A stretch of 64,000 nt of DNA from Glossina fuscipes. Taxonomy: Eukaryota; Arthropoda; Insecta; Diptera; Glossinidae. The notes under the pieces were generated by a model. The model worked only from the letters and a program-made list of their open reading frames with translations, was not told the DNA's origin and did no database searches. This document shows, piece by piece, positions 60,226-64,000 of the stretch (the first letter of the stretch is position 1; every line of letters begins with the position of its first letter). The stretch is from contig NW_023998416.1 in the NCBI RefSeq assembly GCF_014805625.2, forward strand, positions 32,902,926-32,966,925. Reading direction: 5' to 3'. The translations under genes were made by a program, and so were the position numbers.

Positions 60226-62011
60226 ACAAGAAACTTGTAATTACTGGGCGACTTAAAAAATTTCTGATTTAAAAAAAGGATGTTATATATATGTATTGGC
60301 CATTACGAGGACATCAGAGGTTCGTCAACTCTTACTTTTATGTTAAAAATTTGAAAGCGTTTAGTAATTGGAACCAGACCACGCGGTCGAAATGGTTTTT
60401 ATGTCAGTCTTTAGATATGTTAGAAGAATTTTTGGCATAAGATTCGCCCCGCAGAGGCTGCTGAAAGTTTTCTGGTAATTACGACAGTGCTTGCTGACAG
60501 TTTGCTCATTAGAAGACCTGATTTATGTGAAAGGCGATTACGAATGTGCTGGGCACGACTTGCGACACTCGTCAGCATACCTCCAGAGGGCACATGAAAG
60601 GCACACAGGCGGAGATGACTAAATCCATTTTGAACATTATGTCGATCAAAAGAGAATACGCTTTGCATGATCTCGGCTGCTTACTTGCGGGTATTCCGTG
60701 TTGTAGCACCAACTGGTAGGGAACGCCCTTCTATGACATTAATTAATTAATTGTTTATTCAATTGTATTGTTATTGGTATTTAGTTACATTATTTAATTA
60801 TTTGCTTTTCTTTAACTATTCAAAGTATAGCTTTTAGATGTCATTTGCATTCAAAGCGTCAGACTTCAACTTCTGAAGGGTTACGCAGCTCTTTCAACAA
60901 TATCGTTTCGAAAATTTTCTCAGTTTGGTAATATCCGCGAAATATTGGTAAATAAGCGAATTGTTCAGTTCTATTTTTTGAAATTGAAAAGAAGAGCTGT
61001 CTTGGTGTGTGTCAAGTTTCGACATTACACCATTTCTTTTTTCCCTGAAGGCTACCAGGAAATAGATAAGTGTTCAGGAATCACTCTGCTGTGTAGGGAA
61101 CGGAATTCAGGGACGCATTTTGCTTATCAAGATTGCGAACAGGGGCCTGGTAGATTTTGCTTAGTCTAGTTTTGATTGTAAGGCCAGAAGATTGCGCTGC
61201 TGTAGGCTACACTTTATCATAGAAGAAGTACATTTCGCTATTTTCGCAATCTTCGTCTTCATGCCGCTAGAGATAAGGCATGAGCAGGACTTAACAACGA
61301 ACTCTCAACGACCACAAAACGCTTTATCTATTTGCCATGAAAGCTAATCACTAATAAATGTTTTTCCTTAGCGTACTCCAAATAACTGTCCGAGCCCACA
61401 AAGAATAATATTTTTAATTCCGAGCACGTGAGGCATTTGTTTATCTGAGAACAGCACCTTTGTAGAAAATATGTTGCGAGAGAGGTACGTTTTCTAAAAG
61501 TTGTGGTATCGGATTATCGGGTAGCTTAGGAAAGAGTTTATGAAGTGATGTCTTAGATAAAATTTGTTGATTTCAGTGGAAACTCGGGCTATAAAATGGC
61601 AAGACAGAAATATTTAGATCTATTCCGCTGCTTATCTTGATGGCGAATATTTATTGTTTATCTGGACTGCGTTACATGAGTTTCAAAAATTAAATATATC
61701 TTCTCTCTTAGTAGATATAATAAAATAAGTGGAAACTGTGAGATTTTCCTTTTTCCAGTTAACTTGTTAAACATGAAATTTTCTCTACAAATTTGTCAGA
61801 AAGCAGCTAAATAAATTGTGTGACTGTTATAAATTAAAGTTTTCAAAGAACTTGTGCTCAAAGTAAGCATAATTTGGATGCCAACCAAAAGCGACTGATT
61901 TGTAGTTAAATAAATAATAACGAAGATTAAGAAGATTGGCTGAGTGGCATAAGCGCAATGTAAAAAGCGTTCAAAATCTCTTTTGATATGCGTTTGATTA
62001 TGATTTAGACG

Positions 62012-62043
<32 letters not shown>

Positions 62044-64000
62044 AATTAGAAAAAAACGCAATCGTTTACACTAGCAAACTGAGTATTAAGATGTCGTCAT
62101 TTGCAGACATGTATAAGCGAAGATGGAGCGAACTGTACTTACCGTTGCGTTGATAACTAAGGAATTGCAAAACATTACAATTATTTTTGAATAGACGCAC
62201 AGACCTTTAATTAAACATGCTTAGCCTCTCTAGGTTTTCCAATTTCTTTAATAGCTTCCCTTACCTGATCGAAATATGGCAGCTGAGTGAAGATAGAGTG
62301 AACTGTACTAAATAGGGCAACTCATTACATACATTTCTATCTTATCACAGCGTCTAAATGAACTCCACAAGAATGTCCTTGAAATACATCCCATTCAGAC
62401 TCTGATCTTTCGTACTCGGCAGAAACTTTTTAAAAATGAATAAATAAATTTCGATTAATTAAATGCTTTTATGCAGTCCAACATGAATGAATGAAATGAA
62501 TGCAGACGGCATGCCGCTGTGCTATCAAGTGCCACATACTGTTAACACCGTCCGTCGTAATTATTTTTTTTACGATTCTCTCAGCGACGAGCAATAAATA
62601 TGTCAAGATCGTACAAATAATTCGACATAGTATGAATCATGTTGCCTTAGAAAATTATCACGAAAGAATAAACATGGAAAATATTTGTGCGGAAATATGA
62701 TTTACATTTCAAAAAATATCCATAATTGAATGAAGTACGATTATCATAGCAATTCTTTCGATTTTATTCCCAACTGAATGATTGCTAGACTAGCAAGAGT
62801 GTGCTACTAACAGAAGTTGCTGTTAGTTGCGGATGCCCTAAGTAACTGATTGTCAAAAAATTCATATTGTAGGCAAATTAAAATAAAGACATCCATTCTT
62901 CTCGCAAACGAGAAAAATTCTATCAAATTGTAATACTGAATACACGATCAACTTAACGGGACAAAGGGCTGCGTCTGCAAATGAACTAACAGAGAAATTT
63001 CTATAAAATGTGGTAATTCCAATAAGAATTTTAAATGTATGTGTAAATTGAGGGACATGGGAAAAACAAAGAAGATATAAATAAGGGAGACAGGAATAAG
63101 ACATCAATTCATTCTCATTATTTAGAAAGTACTGGCAATAAACAAAATGCCTTTTACTTGAAGCTGATATGCTTTACATCTAAAAAGTCTTAGAAAGAGT
63201 GAAAATTATAGAAATGTCAAAATGAATATAGAGCGCCTTGCAAGAAATCGCTCAAAATCATGTTTTCTTGAATAAAACTCGAATAAAAATGTTTTTAAGT
63301 AGCTCGGAGATATTTTCAAGTCCCAAAAAGGCAAATGATTGTGGCTAAAAACAAAAGATCTAGTGTAACAGCTATATAAACGTTTTGTCTCTAGTTTAAT
63401 GTGGTTTTTGTTTACCTTGCTTCCAGAAAGTTCCTACCTTCGGCATTATCAGTCCTCAGTGGGAACGCGGAATATCTGCCAGGACCCTGACAGACAAAAT
63501 CAGTATTGGGTCACTTTTTTGATCTACGACTGCAATAAAACGGCGCTCGTGGTGTTTGTTCACTGTGGTGCTTTATTACAAACACTATTGCACTGGTTTT
63601 TATGGAAAGTGGAACGCAAGAGCAGCTTAACTCCATCGACTTTTTGGCTCTGCCGACATAAGTTTTATATATTGCCGTTACAGTTCTAAGAAGTGTAATG
63701 AAAGCGAGAGAAGTGAAGCAATATAATAAAGTTTGTTGCAAAGTAAGATGAAGAAGCATACCCGAAGGTTCTTGCTGGTTCTTCGATGCCCATTAAAAAT
63801 AGATGTGATGGGTTAATATTAAAAAAGTTTGAAATGTTGGTTTCTTTAAAAGAAGATAATAAGTTGCGAGTGGGAGCAGAAAAACGTTTTCAGGAGTTGT
63901 TGCTCTGGTACATCTTCCTGCTTAAAAAAAATATGTATATAGATATAGGTAAGTGATTTAAATTCGGGGCAAGCTCAAGCTGCGACTGTCTTTGGCGTTA
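60226..64000. other. Non-coding DNA to window end
   Basis: Frames of 66-96 codons on both strands show no family features. A perfect E-box occurs at 61425-61430. I see no gene, RNA gene or intact mobile element. Confidence 0.5.

Noticed and set aside
63399..63759. Overlapping 82- and 96-codon frames at the window end
   Set aside because: I looked for transposase or retroelement motifs and found none.

Overview
The window is nuclear DNA of a higher fly (Diptera, Brachycera). It is AT-rich, full of homopolymer and dinucleotide tracts, and holds spliced genes in long stretches of non-coding sequence and decayed repeats. The four genes I can rebuild most resemble Drosophila genes (vrille, MICU1, a CHST11-type sulfotransferase, nicalin). 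The wide gene spacing and the repeat content suggest a calyptrate fly, possibly a tsetse fly (Glossina). The species is inference; the fly assignment is firm.

Layout. Bases 1 to about 17.8 kb contain no gene I can support: AT-rich DNA, tRNA-like SINE copies, copies of a dispersed repeat of about 330 bp, and one mariner transposase fragment. From about 17.8 to 26.05 kb lies vrille (plus strand). It has E-box motifs and a 5' UTR-like leader, three coding exons (18967-19198, 22434-22862, 22942-24734; 817 aa), an assembly gap in intron 1, and a 3' UTR of about 1.3 kb. From 28.75 to 43.2 kb lies MICU1 (minus strand), with nine coding exons. Two of them (42362-42521 and 41527-41689) are homologous alternatives, and the reading frame allows exactly one to be used. 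Inside the 10.5-kb fifth intron sits a complete gene on the opposite strand: a Golgi carbohydrate sulfotransferase (37228-38595, three exons, 402 aa). From 45.1 to 46.9 kb lies intronless nicalin (minus strand, 580 aa). From 47 to 64 kb I find no gene that can be defended, only non-coding DNA, two more mariner transposase relics and further copies of the dispersed repeat.

The genes do not form one pathway. Vrille is a bZIP repressor of the circadian clock. MICU1 is the calcium-sensing gatekeeper of the mitochondrial calcium uniporter. The sulfotransferase modifies glycans in the Golgi. Nicalin belongs to an ER membrane complex that helps assemble multi-pass membrane proteins.

The most interesting points are the frame-enforced mutually exclusive exon pair of MICU1, a nearby donor site that would remove its second EF-hand, the nested antisense sulfotransferase gene, a tandem E-box about 1 kb upstream of the vrille start codon, and a 13-copy dispersed repeat family with no coding capacity. 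All exon junctions were derived by hand from splice consensus, phase and family similarity. No alignment program, database search or transcript data was used.
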